NCBI RefSeq assembly: GCF_000708045.1
Contig: NZ_ANIE01000007.1
Coordinates: 461,788-525,787, forward strand
DNA from: Marinobacter nitratireducens
GTDB taxonomy: Bacteria; Pseudomonadota; Gammaproteobacteria; Pseudomonadales; Oleiphilaceae
Direction: 5' to 3'
Length of the DNA: 64,000 bases
Shown: positions 1-8,853 of the stretch, piece after piece
Numbering within the stretch: position 1 is the stretch's first letter
How the letters are laid out: the number at the start of each line of letters is the position of its first letter
Translations under genes and position numbers: made by a program
Notes under the pieces: generated by a model
Database searches by the model: none
Told to the model about the DNA's origin: nothing
Seen by the model: the letters and a program-made list of their open reading frames with translations, nothing else

Positions 1-424
1 TTACCGATCCCTGGAAACCAGTCATCTGGCCCAGCACGAGCAGCAGATTGCCCGTCTGAGCGCCGGTGACGACCTGTCGGTGATTGTGGATCAATTGCTG
101 TCAGCCGATATCAGCAGCCCCTGGTGGCAGGCGTGCATGGACAGCCTTCGCTCCGGCTGCCCGGTCACCGCCTGGCTGGTGTGGACCCAGCTCAAGAAAG
201 CCCAGCAGATGTCCCTGAAGGATGTGTTCCGGATGGAACTGGCCATGGCCCGGGAGTGTGTGCGCCGACCCGACCTGGCAGAGGGCATCCGGGCCAGACT
301 GGTCGATAAGGATCAGAATCCGGCCTGGAGCTACAACAGCGTTGCGGATGTTCCTGCGGACGTCATTGAGGCCCACTTCCAGCCGGAATGGGACGATGAG
401 ACCGACCCCATGCAACTGGGCTGA
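1..424 (+). CDS. 3-hydroxyisobutyryl-CoA hydrolase-like protein, C-terminal part
   Basis: Only the 3' end is in the window; the frame is open from base 2 (starting YRSLETSHLAQ) to a TGA at 422-424, so about 140 residues are visible. The ending, with MELAMARECVRRPDLAEGIRARL followed by DKD and a tryptophan, is typical of the C-terminal segment of the enoyl-CoA hydratase/isomerase-related 3-hydroxyisobutyryl-CoA hydrolases, which release 3-hydroxyisobutyrate in valine breakdown. The catalytic crotonase-fold core lies outside the window, so the family call rests on the tail alone. An unrelated crotonase-family member is the main alternative. Confidence 0.7.
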   Translation, partial: YRSLETSHLAQHEQQIARLSAGDDLSVIVDQLLSADISSPWWQACMDSLRSGCPVTAWLVWTQLKKAQQMSLKDVFRMELAMARECVRRPDLAEGIRARLVDKDQNPAWSYNSVADVPADVIEAHFQPEWDDETDPMQLG

Positions 425-427
425 GCC

Positions 428-1123
428 TTACAGCTCGGCTCCAGCCTGGACCAGCAGCATTTCCAGATCCCGGTGATTGTGCGCCCGGGCCACGTCCAGG
501 GCGGTACGGCCGTCCGCGGACCGGAAGTTCACGTCGGCACCGGCTGCCAGCAGCATTTCCGCAGTCAGCAAATCGCCGTTGCCGACAATCTTCATCAGCA
601 GCGAATCACCACCCTGGCTGACGTTCACATTGGCACCCGCTGTGAGCAGAAGCTTGACCACCGAAAGGTTGCCTTTCTCGGCCGCCCGGATGACCGGCGT
701 GTAGCCGTCACGATCGGCGGCATTCACATCAGCACCAGCAGACAGCAGCAACTGAACAAGGCGACGACTGCCTGTCGCTGAGGCCACCATCAACGGTGTT
801 TCAGCATTGGCTCCCGCGAGATCAGGATTCGCGCCTTCGGAAAGCAGGTACCAGGCGACCCGGTCCTCGCCTGCCGCAACGGCCGCCATGAGGGGTGAGC
901 CTTTCTCCGTCAGGGTGTTCAGAGAGGCTCCCGCCTTTGCCAATGCCATGACCCCATCAAGATCACCCGCCCGGGCGGCTTCGAAGAGAGGGGTACCGGC
1001 CGCCGTGCCGGATTCTCGGGAGAGGTTACTCGGTTCCGAACTGGTCGCACAGCCGGACATTTCGGGCAGTATCAGTACAAACGCAGTCAGTATCAGGGGG
1101 TAGACGCCGGATCCCTTGGCCAT
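428..1123 (-). CDS. Ankyrin-repeat lipoprotein
   Basis: The 231-residue product starts with a hydrophobic signal segment ending in a lipobox-like MSGC, so it is probably a lipoprotein anchored on the periplasmic side. From about residue 45 it consists of five or six ankyrin repeats (TPLFEAARAGDLDGV, TPLMVASATGSRRLVQLLL, TPVIRAAEKGNLSVVKLLL, TALDVARAHNHRDLEMLL). Ankyrin stacks bind proteins; nothing else suggests an enzyme. It lies 83 bp downstream of tmcA on the same strand and its stop falls 3 bp from the stop of the convergent hydrolase gene. Partner unknown. Confidence 0.85.
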   Translation of the reverse strand: MAKGSGVYPLILTAFVLILPEMSGCATSSEPSNLSRESGTAAGTPLFEAARAGDLDGVMALAKAGASLNTLTEKGSPLMAAVAAGEDRVAWYLLSEGANPDLAGANAETPLMVASATGSRRLVQLLLSAGADVNAADRDGYTPVIRAAEKGNLSVVKLLLTAGANVNVSQGGDSLLMKIVGNGDLLTAEMLLAAGADVNFRSADGRTALDVARAHNHRDLEMLLVQAGAEL

Positions 1124-1206
1124 AGTGTAAGGTCTCTGTTTTTTTAGTTTGGCCTATTCTGGGCAGCCGGCGACGAGAATTAAATCGAGCGGTTCACAAC
1201 TCCGGT

Positions 1207-3354
1207 TCATTCTCCCGCGCCCGGCTCGAGCAGTTTCCGGGTCAATGCCCGCAGACGGTCCTCCCCATCGCGCTGCCCTGTGCACAGGCCGGCCTTTTGC
1301 AGTCTGGACCACTTCCATTGCAGGAGCACCGCAGCGCACCACAGTGCCGCATCCCCCTGATCCAGAATCTGTTCCATTCGCCCTGGTGTCAGGCACAGTT
1401 TTTTCAGTACCGGCAAGCTGAGCAGGTAGCCCCGATGCCCGTCCGCAAAACTCCCGGCATCACGAATATCGTCCTCGCCAAGCTCGACACTCACGGGCAG
1501 AGCGGCCGTCAAGCGGCCCAGCAAGCCAGGCTCCATCGCCGCCCAGGCCAGTGGCACCAGGGTCAGCCAGTGCTCTGTCAGTCGCGATTGCAGGCGTTCC
1601 GCAAGGTCTACCCCGGCAGAATCCAGGCCAGCCATCATCTGTACCGGGTATTCGCCACTGGTTGCCTCCCGTTGAAGTCCCACCCGAACCAACCGAAAAC
1701 CGCAGCTCTGCCAGAAGTCCAACAGGTCACAACTGCCACCAAAACTGGTGCCAATGGCATTCAGCCCCTCATCGACCATGGCATCCCGTGCGGCAGCCAC
1801 CAGCCGTTGCCCGATTCGCTGACGCCGGGCATGGTCGGCCACAGCAATGCGTACCACACGAAAACAACGCTGACAGGCTGCCTCCGGGAAGCCACTGTGG
1901 CTGGCCAGGGACTGGGGCAACAGATGCCCGCGCAACCGTCGATTTCCGAGCATGACCTGCTGTGCAAGTTCCGTATCCAGCCCCCCTTCCACGGCCCCCC
2001 AAAGCAAACCGACAACGTGATGGCCAATCCTCGCCCGCCAGGTCCTGGCGCTCGGATCATCGAGCCACTGCCGGAGATCCGCCGGCGTGGTTCGGTAATG
2101 AGCCTCCACCAGCAAGCCAAAGGCCTGGGACAGTTCCGTTTCGGGCGCACCAGCCGGGCTCCAGGGTTCGATGATCAGCTCTTCCGTGTCCGGGGCGAGT
2201 TCGGGCGTCTGGTCACTGTCTGAGGCAAGCAGAAACAGGTTCGAAATCACTCGTTCCAGTGGATCGCCCTCTGCCCAGCGTATGGGGCGCACCATGGATA
2301 CCGCACGCCATTGGGGGGTTTCCTGCTCCAGTACCCGACGGAACCGGATGGAAAATCCCCGACCCGCCCCCTCATAACCGTGAACCGTGGATGCAAAGGC
2401 AACGCGGGGCCACCCCTGCAGTATCTGCTTGAGTAAAAAAGCAGGAATGGCTGCTGCCTCGTCCACCAGTATCGCCTCGGCAGAAGGGCTTTGGGCGATT
2501 AACTCCTGAACCGGGAGATACTCAAGAACGGCACCATTGGCGCTTTCCAGCCTGTTCTCGTCCACTGAAACCGCACTGTGACCAAGCGACTGCCGGGCAT
2601 GGCGGAACAGGGTGGTGACATTATCCCGGTTGGGGGAGGTAACGAGGATATGCTTCCGCCCCTTGCGCAACAGCTCAGCCGCAGCCATTCCCAGGGCAGC
2701 GGATTTCCCACGCCCACGATCGGCGGTAATCACCAGCGGGCGCTTGCGCCGACCAAGACCAAAGCCAACGAGTTGCTCGACCACCTGCCGCTGATCTTCG
2801 GTGGTCTGAATGGCAAAGGTGCATTCAGGCTTGGGCAATGTCGGGCAGCCTTCCCCATCGGACACAGGCACGTGGATCACATCCGGGTCCGCCGCCAGGA
2901 TGTCCGCCATCCGGGCAGCAAACGAGTGCCCCTCAGCCTCATCCAGCCCGGTTCGCCGATAATCCGGGTCCTCGAATTGCCGCCACTGGGCAAGCGGCGG
3001 CATCAGCCAGAACAACAAGCCGCCTGCCATCAGGGTGCCGGACAAAGCCGCAAAAGCGTCCGGTGGATTGCCCCACCAGCCATCCCAGACGGCAAGCGAT
3101 AACTCGCTGCCCAGTAACGACCTCGCCTTTGACGATGGGATTTCGGTGAGGCGTGAATCCGGGGACTCGCCGCTGGCACCAACCCAGACTCCATGCTCTA
3201 CCCGAAGCGACGGCAACAAACGCTGCAACCAGATCAGACTCTGTTCCCGCTCCCCATCAAGCAATACCAGCCGGCGTTCACCCCGGCGTGCCAGCTGCTG
3301 CTGAAACTGCGCCCATTGCTCAATATCGGGTGTGGCCGTCGTGGCGTCGGTCAT
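1207..3354 (-). CDS. tmcA: tRNA(Met) cytidine acetyltransferase TmcA
   Basis: TmcA makes N4-acetylcytidine at the wobble base of elongator tRNA-Met, using ATP and acetyl-CoA in the cytoplasm. The 715-residue protein (E. coli TmcA is 671) has an N-terminal TmcA-type domain to about residue 190. A RecA-like helicase part follows, with a Walker A loop near 211-219 (ADRGRGKSA) and a Walker B-like ILVDEAAAIP. Next is a GNAT acetyltransferase region (VVRIAVADHARRQRIGQRL, then GTSFGG) and a C-terminal tRNA-binding tail. The ATG at 3354 fits the family. It is divergent from the helicase gene at 3440. Confidence 0.95.
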   Translation of the reverse strand: MTDATTATPDIEQWAQFQQQLARRGERRLVLLDGEREQSLIWLQRLLPSLRVEHGVWVGASGESPDSRLTEIPSSKARSLLGSELSLAVWDGWWGNPPDAFAALSGTLMAGGLLFWLMPPLAQWRQFEDPDYRRTGLDEAEGHSFAARMADILAADPDVIHVPVSDGEGCPTLPKPECTFAIQTTEDQRQVVEQLVGFGLGRRKRPLVITADRGRGKSAALGMAAAELLRKGRKHILVTSPNRDNVTTLFRHARQSLGHSAVSVDENRLESANGAVLEYLPVQELIAQSPSAEAILVDEAAAIPAFLLKQILQGWPRVAFASTVHGYEGAGRGFSIRFRRVLEQETPQWRAVSMVRPIRWAEGDPLERVISNLFLLASDSDQTPELAPDTEELIIEPWSPAGAPETELSQAFGLLVEAHYRTTPADLRQWLDDPSARTWRARIGHHVVGLLWGAVEGGLDTELAQQVMLGNRRLRGHLLPQSLASHSGFPEAACQRCFRVVRIAVADHARRQRIGQRLVAAARDAMVDEGLNAIGTSFGGSCDLLDFWQSCGFRLVRVGLQREATSGEYPVQMMAGLDSAGVDLAERLQSRLTEHWLTLVPLAWAAMEPGLLGRLTAALPVSVELGEDDIRDAGSFADGHRGYLLSLPVLKKLCLTPGRMEQILDQGDAALWCAAVLLQWKWSRLQKAGLCTGQRDGEDRLRALTRKLLEPGAGE

Positions 3355-3439
3355 GATGTCAGATCCGTAACAGAATTCGCTGCGGGCAATTATGCGGGAC
3401 TGCTATCGGCACTACCAGTTGGCCGTTACAATACCCGCC

Positions 3440-5713
3440 ATGCCTTCTAACGCCCCCACCACCCCAGACAGTGACCTGCCCGGATTCCTCACCGATGAGC
3501 AGCGCGCCATCATTACCGCCGGTTTTGAACATGCCTTGATTACGGCGGTGGCGGGCAGCGGCAAGACCTCGACGCTTGCCTGGCGCATTCGTTACCTGCT
3601 CCAGCAGGGGCACGATCCGGACCGGATACTGGTGCTGATGTTCAACCGCAGCGCGCGGGTTGACTTCGAGCGTAAACTGCAGGAAATCTGCCTCCCGACA
3701 GGACTCGCCGCACCGGAAGTCCGCACCTATCACGCCATGGGATTCAGACTCTACAAGCGCTTTGTCCGGGAGGGCTATCTTCCGGCCTTCTCGGAAAAGA
3801 TCCTGACCGAGCAGGAAATCAGCTTCCAGGCCTGGCAATTGACCCGCCGCCTGGCGCCAGCAGACCTGGCTGACGACATCCGGCGCAACAAAAAGGATTT
3901 CGTGGAAACCGCAACGGGGTTTATCGATCTGGTCAAAACCACGCTATCCCCCGCCGAGATCGTGTTTGAGGAACTGGGCTATGGCGACAAACACCGTTAC
4001 CTGGTTGATCTTTTCCATGCCTTCGAGCAATGGCGTAAGGGCCAGAGCCGGATCAGTTACGCCGACATGCTCTACGAACCGGTCATGGCCATCCACCAGA
4101 ATCCGCCGCTGCAGCGACTGGTCGGCAATAAAATGGACCTGGTCCTGGTGGATGAGTATCAGGACACCAATGAAATCCAGCACCTTCTCCTGCGCTACGT
4201 CGCCGGTGACCGGGCCCGGGTGACCGTTGTCGGCGATCCGGACCAGACCATCTATGAATTCCGGGGGGCCAAACCCGAGTTTATCCTAAAGCGTTTCAGC
4301 GACGAGTTCGAAAGCCCGCTGGAACAGACCCTCAGCTACACCTTCCGGTACGGGCACCAGGTGGCCCTCCTCGCCAACCATCTGATCTGCCGCAACACCG
4401 GTCGGAAGGACGTACTTTGCCATTCCCACCCATCAACGCCGGCCACACTGGCCGAGCTGCACCGTACCAACAATGATAGCGAGGTCATCCTCAGCATCCT
4501 TGATCAGCCATCGCAACTCACTCCGAATGACACCGCTATCCTGTTTCGGGTCTGGAGCCAGAGCGTCCCCATCGAGCTGAAGTTGCTGGCACGGCAAATC
4601 CCCTACCGCATTGACTCAGGAAAAGGCGCCCTGTTCAGCCGCGAGGTCCAGTCGATCACGGCGCTGCTGATGGTTATCACCGGGAGACTCGGACACGTGT
4701 CCGATGAGGATCGCCTGGACATTGCCCGGCACCTGCTACGGTTTCCCCACGTCGGCCTGAAAGAAGCGGAACTGGAACAGCTTGCTCGCAATCTCGCGGG
4801 CAGAACCGAACGCTGGGCCGAGTTTCTGCTGGCGATGGATTTCGATGCCCTGCCACCGATGGCCGGCCGCAAGTTGAAAAAGCTGGGCGAAGTGCTTGCC
4901 CAGGTCCACGGATACGCCGGTGCCGTTGCCGGCCTGATTACGGTCTACGCCGAACACACCGATTTGTACGAGGGTGTGCGAAGCCTCGCCCTCACCCACG
5001 AGAGTGCTGAAGAACGTATCGACACGATTCATGGCTTCAGGGAGTACCTCAAGAGCCTGGGGGTCAGCCCGGATCAGGCTCTGGACCATCTGAAAGCCTT
5101 GAAGCAGCAGGCCGGCGAATCCCGGGAGGATGGCGTCTTGCTGTCCACCATTCACCGAACCAAGGGTCTGGAATGGCCCCGAGTGATTATTCCCGGGCTA
5201 CAGGAAAAATACCTGCCCTACAGCCCTAGGAAGCAGGACGATGTCCGGGCCTTTCTGGAAAGCGAGCGCAGGCTTCTGTATGTGGGCATGACCCGGGCAA
5301 AAGAGGAACTCCACCTGATCAGCCGCCCGGCCAGCCGTCAGCCTCACCTTGATGGGGACCAGGGCCCCAGCCGGTTTGTTGAAGAGAGTTGCGTGGACCT
5401 GTCACGGGAATTCGGCCATTGGCTCGATACCCGGATTCCCGACCAGGACACTATGATCCGACTCAGCGCTCCGCGAACCCCGGTCAGCCAACGCTATGGT
5501 CAAAGGGAAGGCGTCACCCTCGAAGACAACGGCATCAAGTCCTCTAATGACAAGGAACCTATTTGGCACCAGCAACGTGTCAGCCATGTGATCTTCGGTG
5601 CTGGTGATGTGGTGGCTGAGGATGAGCGCTCTTTTGAGGTCCGCTTCGACAACGGCGACACCCTGAACTTCAGCAAACAGAGTGCTCACCTCTACTTCAC
5701 CCAACTGGCCTGA
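3440..5713 (+). CDS. UvrD/Rep-family ATP-dependent DNA helicase
   Basis: Superfamily 1A 3'-5' DNA helicase of 757 residues from the ATG at 3440; an in-frame upstream ATG at 3392 would add 16 residues of low-complexity lead that runs back towards tmcA, so 3440 is preferred. Motifs in order: Walker A AVAGSGKT (about residues 36-43), DEYQDTNEIQ (motif II), GDPDQTIYEFRGA (motif III), STIHRTKGLEWPRV (motif V) and LYVGMTRAKEEL (motif VI). The last 50 residues (GAGDVVAEDERSFEVRFDNG) resemble the Tudor-like tail that UvrD/PcrA use to contact partners. It is likely a repair or replication-fork helicase, but it is not clearly UvrD, Rep or a named paralog. Confidence 0.92.
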   Translation: MPSNAPTTPDSDLPGFLTDEQRAIITAGFEHALITAVAGSGKTSTLAWRIRYLLQQGHDPDRILVLMFNRSARVDFERKLQEICLPTGLAAPEVRTYHAMGFRLYKRFVREGYLPAFSEKILTEQEISFQAWQLTRRLAPADLADDIRRNKKDFVETATGFIDLVKTTLSPAEIVFEELGYGDKHRYLVDLFHAFEQWRKGQSRISYADMLYEPVMAIHQNPPLQRLVGNKMDLVLVDEYQDTNEIQHLLLRYVAGDRARVTVVGDPDQTIYEFRGAKPEFILKRFSDEFESPLEQTLSYTFRYGHQVALLANHLICRNTGRKDVLCHSHPSTPATLAELHRTNNDSEVILSILDQPSQLTPNDTAILFRVWSQSVPIELKLLARQIPYRIDSGKGALFSREVQSITALLMVITGRLGHVSDEDRLDIARHLLRFPHVGLKEAELEQLARNLAGRTERWAEFLLAMDFDALPPMAGRKLKKLGEVLAQVHGYAGAVAGLITVYAEHTDLYEGVRSLALTHESAEERIDTIHGFREYLKSLGVSPDQALDHLKALKQQAGESREDGVLLSTIHRTKGLEWPRVIIPGLQEKYLPYSPRKQDDVRAFLESERRLLYVGMTRAKEELHLISRPASRQPHLDGDQGPSRFVEESCVDLSREFGHWLDTRIPDQDTMIRLSAPRTPVSQRYGQREGVTLEDNGIKSSNDKEPIWHQQRVSHVIFGAGDVVAEDERSFEVRFDNGDTLNFSKQSAHLYFTQLA

Positions 5714-5778
5714 CCGGACTGCGCACGGTCTCCGGTGATCGAAGTACACTGTTTAACGTAACGGTAAGTATCAAAGTT

Positions 5779-5807
5779 TTGTCTTTTGTGGACATTTAGC
5801 CTAGATT
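5779..5807 (+). promoter_or_regulatory. Candidate sigma-70 promoter of the OmpA-like gene
   Basis: TTGTCT at 5779-5784 and TAGATT at 5802-5807 are separated by 17 bp. The element lies about 64 bp upstream of the ompA-like ATG, in the only intergenic space before it. Confidence 0.45.
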
Positions 5808-5808
5808 C

Positions 5809-5824
5809 CCCGTGTATACACGGG
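5809..5824. promoter_or_regulatory. Perfect 16-bp palindrome just after the -10 box
   Basis: CCCGTGTATACACGGG is perfectly self-complementary with no loop and starts one base after the candidate -10 box. It would cover the transcription start, which suits an operator for a dimeric regulator. It could also sit at the 5' end of the mRNA, but it has no loop and would make a poor hairpin. Confidence 0.4.
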
Positions 5825-5870
5825 TTTAACCCATCCCGTATCCAAACGAACTACGAACAGGAGGTTCCGC

Positions 5871-7082
5871 ATGAGCATCATGCGTCCGCTCGCGATGGCT
5901 ACCATCGCTACAACTCTGGCAGCCCCGGTGGTTGCGGCCGAGCGCCAGGAAACCATCTACATCAACCCATTCGCTGCCTACCAGCTGTTTGACGACAAGC
6001 GCGACTTGAGCGAGACAGGAACCTTCGGTGTCGGCGTTGAGTACCGCTTCCTGCCGAACTGGGCTGTTGAAGCCCTCTACTCCCGAGCAGATGCCGACCG
6101 CAAGTATGTGCCTGGCGCATCCGAGTTTGATGAAATTCGGGTTGATGGCACCTATTACTTTGCCGGCCCGGAAGAGACCTGGAACCCGTATGTGTCTGTT
6201 GGTGCTGGCCATGCAGATTTCGGTACAGATGCCAACGGTCCGTTCACCGCCGGCAGCAATCACGATGAAACCCGAGTCAACGTTGGCACCGGTTTCCGGT
6301 ACAACCTGAGCGACAGCGTCTCCCTGCGCGGCGACCTTCGCGAATTCCACGGAATCGACGAGAGCACCTTTGACACCCAGGTATCTCTGGGCCTGAGCTT
6401 CGCCTTCGCCCGAACCGTGTCTGATGCCGCTCCGATGCAATCAGAGCCGATGGACACCGACGGTGACGGTGTCGCCAACGGTCAGGACCAGTGCCCGGGG
6501 ACCACTGCCGGCGCCATGGTCGACAGCAGCGGCTGCGAGCCAGATGCGGATATGGACAGCGTTGCGGACGCCCGTGACGCCTGCCCGAACACGCCCCGTG
6601 GTGCTGAGGTCAACAGCCGCGGCTGTGAGCTCGACAGCGACAACGACGGCGTCGTGAACAGTGCCGACCAGTGCCCGAATACAACCGCAGGCGCGGATGT
6701 CGATGCCACTGGCTGCGAAGGTATCACCGAGACCATCCAGACATTCGAAATCGAAGTGCAATTCCCGACCAACAGCTCGGTCATCGGCGATACCTACGAC
6801 GACGAAATCCGTCGCGTGGCCGATTTCCTGAAAGAGAACCCGGGAACCTCTGTTGAAATCGCCGGTCACTCTGATAGCCGTGGCGCTGCCGACTACAACC
6901 AGTCTCTGTCCCAGCGTCGTGCGGAAGCCGTCGCCACGCGCCTGACCGATGCACTGGGTGTGGATGCTGACCGCGTCAGTGCAATGGGTTACGGTGAAGA
7001 GCAGCCGGTAGCCTCCAACGACACTGCCGCTGGCCGCGCCGAAAACCGCCGAGTTGAGGCCCGTATTCAGGTTCAGCGCTGA
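5871..7082 (+). CDS. OmpA-family outer membrane protein with TSP3-type repeats
   Basis: A 403-residue envelope protein with a strong Shine-Dalgarno AGGAGG at 5859-5864. A signal peptide ends near VVAAE. Residues 25-185 form an eight-stranded beta-barrel of the OmpA type, ending LGLSFAFA. Residues 190-280 hold three thrombospondin type 3-like repeats (DTDGDGVANGQDQCPGT, DMDSVADARDACPNT, DSDNDGVVNSADQCPNT) that bind calcium in relatives. The C-terminal OmpA domain (EIAGHSDSRGAADYNQSLSQRRA) anchors to peptidoglycan. This matches the OprF-like architecture of marine gammaproteobacteria. It is monocistronic, with its own promoter and terminator. Confidence 0.93.
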   Translation: MSIMRPLAMATIATTLAAPVVAAERQETIYINPFAAYQLFDDKRDLSETGTFGVGVEYRFLPNWAVEALYSRADADRKYVPGASEFDEIRVDGTYYFAGPEETWNPYVSVGAGHADFGTDANGPFTAGSNHDETRVNVGTGFRYNLSDSVSLRGDLREFHGIDESTFDTQVSLGLSFAFARTVSDAAPMQSEPMDTDGDGVANGQDQCPGTTAGAMVDSSGCEPDADMDSVADARDACPNTPRGAEVNSRGCELDSDNDGVVNSADQCPNTTAGADVDATGCEGITETIQTFEIEVQFPTNSSVIGDTYDDEIRRVADFLKENPGTSVEIAGHSDSRGAADYNQSLSQRRAEAVATRLTDALGVDADRVSAMGYGEEQPVASNDTAAGRAENRRVEARIQVQR

Positions 7083-7106
7083 TCGTTAGCTCTGTCTCTG
7101 AATAAG

Positions 7107-7136
7107 TGAAAAGGCGCCCTCGGGCGCCTTTTTTAT
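7107..7136 (+). terminator. Rho-independent terminator of the OmpA-like gene
   Basis: AAGGCGCC (7111-7118) and GGCGCCTT (7123-7130) pair around the loop CTCG, followed by a T run. Flanking A and T bases lengthen the stem. It starts 24 bp after the stop codon. Confidence 0.9.
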
Positions 7137-7141
7137 TGGAC

Positions 7142-7633
7142 ATGTCCATGATCCGGATATTACTGATAACAGCAGCCCTGAGTCTGGCCGCCCTTGCACA
7201 TCCTGCGGATGTTTTTCGATGCGAGGGGCCGGATGGGGTGATGTATTCAGACCATCCCTGTGGTGATAGTGCGGAAACGGTCCAGGTGATCGATAACCGG
7301 ATCGGCGGAAGTCTGGACCGGAACCTGCCCCCACCCCGGCAGAAGGAACAAACCGCCGAGTCCCAGCTTGATAAACACGAAGCCCAGAGCCGGGAAGAGG
7401 CCTGCCGATTTATCAATTCAACGGACCTGAGGCGCTACATCATCAAGGAACAGGTGGTGAAAGGAATGACCCGGGATCACGTCAGACGGGCTTTCGGCAA
7501 CCCGCCAGAAACCTACACCGACCCGCAGGAAGTCTGGATCTACCAGACCCGCTACTATGGTGCTCTGTACGAACTGACTTACGTGTATTTCCGGGACGGA
7601 TGCGTCGAACGCGTGGTCTACCGCAAGCCCTGA
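7142..7633 (+). CDS. Secreted DUF4124 domain protein
   Basis: The 163-residue protein starts at the ATG at 7142 (or 7148), which gives a clean signal peptide (MIRILLITAALSLAALAHPADV). An upstream start at 7106 would put coding sequence inside the terminator and add a charged leader, so it is not used. The mature N-terminus VFRCEGPDGVMYSDHPC is a DUF4124 domain, usually exported. The C-terminal half has GMTRDHVRRAFGNPPETY, reminiscent of SmpA/BamE-like folds. Function unknown. The last 16 bp overlap the convergent methyltransferase gene. Confidence 0.85.
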   Translation: MSMIRILLITAALSLAALAHPADVFRCEGPDGVMYSDHPCGDSAETVQVIDNRIGGSLDRNLPPPRQKEQTAESQLDKHEAQSREEACRFINSTDLRRYIIKEQVVKGMTRDHVRRAFGNPPETYTDPQEVWIYQTRYYGALYELTYVYFRDGCVERVVYRKP

Positions 7634-8853
7634 TACTCGGCATCAATCAGCAGGTTTCTCGGTGTCAGCTCGCGGGCACAGAACTCACCGACCCGGACCC
7701 GGTATCCCTGTTCTTCCAGGTAAACCGCGTAATCCAGCACCATCCACAACTCTAACGGGCGACGGAACAGGTGGCGGACCAGCTCATAGCGCCGAACTCG
7801 CTGCAAGCGTTCCATTCCGAAGGCCAGCCAACGTGAAGAGTCAATGGAATCCGGCAATGAAATCCCTTTTTTCGCTGCAGCCCAACGACAGAACGATTCG
7901 AACCCCTCCTGAAGTAACCGGGGTGGATAGGACGGCACGGGCAGATACTCATCCACGCCCCGGATTTCCCTCTGCAAACCATCAAACGCCAGCCGCCACT
8001 GGCTTACCCGGCGCGTTTGCGCTCGCACCCGAGCAGGGGCCGTTACCGTTTCCTGAACGGCGAGCCGGAGATCCGCAACGCGTACCCGAAGCCTCCCGAC
8101 ATGCTGCTCAGCCTTCCGGGAAATGGACCGGTAATCGCTGTCCGCGGAGAGGTGATAACAGCAGGGCGAAAAGCTCAGCCTCGGCATGCGACTCCCGGCG
8201 CCACGTCGCAGGAGCTGTCGATGTAAATCCCCGCAGGCATGCAGAGCCACGCCGTGCACCCCTTCGGGCAAGCTGAGATCCGTAGCCATCACATCCTGGC
8301 ACCGCACCGCCACCCTTTCGCCATACTTGTCCGCCATCCGGTTGCCATCGCGGACCAGCTCGGAGTTCCACTCGAAGCCTGTTACAGGTTGCGAACAACT
8401 GGCCGCCAGCGTCCGGGACAGATGCCCTTTACCGCTACACCAGTCCAGCACAGGTAGCGACAATGGGCTGACAGATGCCGTGAAAGCGCCAGCCTGCAGC
8501 CGCTTGCGACCTGGCATATCCTTAGCCCGAACCTCAGGCAGGGTTTCCGAGACCACCACAGATTCGTCAGGTGCCAGATCTGGCACCTGAATCAAATACT
8601 CGTAGTCAGCAAGCGAGGGCAATGCCTCAGCTGCCAGCACAGCAAACGCGACTGAATCATGCTCCAGTCGCTCGCATTGTTCCTCGGTCAGGCCGGAAAC
8701 CAATCGCGCCAGTTCGGGACAAAGCGAGACCCACGCGGGCTCAGGTTCAGTAAACGGAACCGATTGCCAAAATGCGCGATGCCGGACCAGCCAATCATTG
8801 AGGCGGCACCAACGAGCATCGAAGCCATCAATCGTATCGCGATAACTACTCAC
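7618..8853 (-). CDS. Class I SAM-dependent methyltransferase (Methyltransf_32-like)
   Basis: About 411 residues. The SAM-binding core is mid-protein: VLDWCSGKGHLSRTLA is motif I (the glycine loop), and GVALHACGDLHRQLL plus LSFSPCCYHL match the GSTCD/METTL25-type Methyltransf_32 family. The HACGDL and CCYH motifs are the family signature; the substrate is not known. The preferred start is the GTG at 8853, which overlaps the dadA-like stop (GTGAGTAG), as expected for translational coupling. In-frame upstream starts reach 8907 but only extend further into dadA. It is the last gene of a ppk2-dadA-methyltransferase run. Confidence 0.82.
   Translation of the reverse strand: MSSYRDTIDGFDARWCRLNDWLVRHRAFWQSVPFTEPEPAWVSLCPELARLVSGLTEEQCERLEHDSVAFAVLAAEALPSLADYEYLIQVPDLAPDESVVVSETLPEVRAKDMPGRKRLQAGAFTASVSPLSLPVLDWCSGKGHLSRTLAASCSQPVTGFEWNSELVRDGNRMADKYGERVAVRCQDVMATDLSLPEGVHGVALHACGDLHRQLLRRGAGSRMPRLSFSPCCYHLSADSDYRSISRKAEQHVGRLRVRVADLRLAVQETVTAPARVRAQTRRVSQWRLAFDGLQREIRGVDEYLPVPSYPPRLLQEGFESFCRWAAAKKGISLPDSIDSSRWLAFGMERLQRVRRYELVRHLFRRPLELWMVLDYAVYLEEQGYRVRVGEFCARELTPRNLLIDAEYQGLR

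Noticed and set aside
1297..2223. Long + strand ORF opposite tmcA
   Set aside because: It lies wholly inside the well-supported tmcA gene, and its product is proline- and glutamine-rich low-complexity sequence typical of an antisense shadow.
5826..6440. 204-codon - strand ORF opposite the OmpA-like gene
   Set aside because: Covers the promoter and barrel of a well-marked porin gene; no family features.
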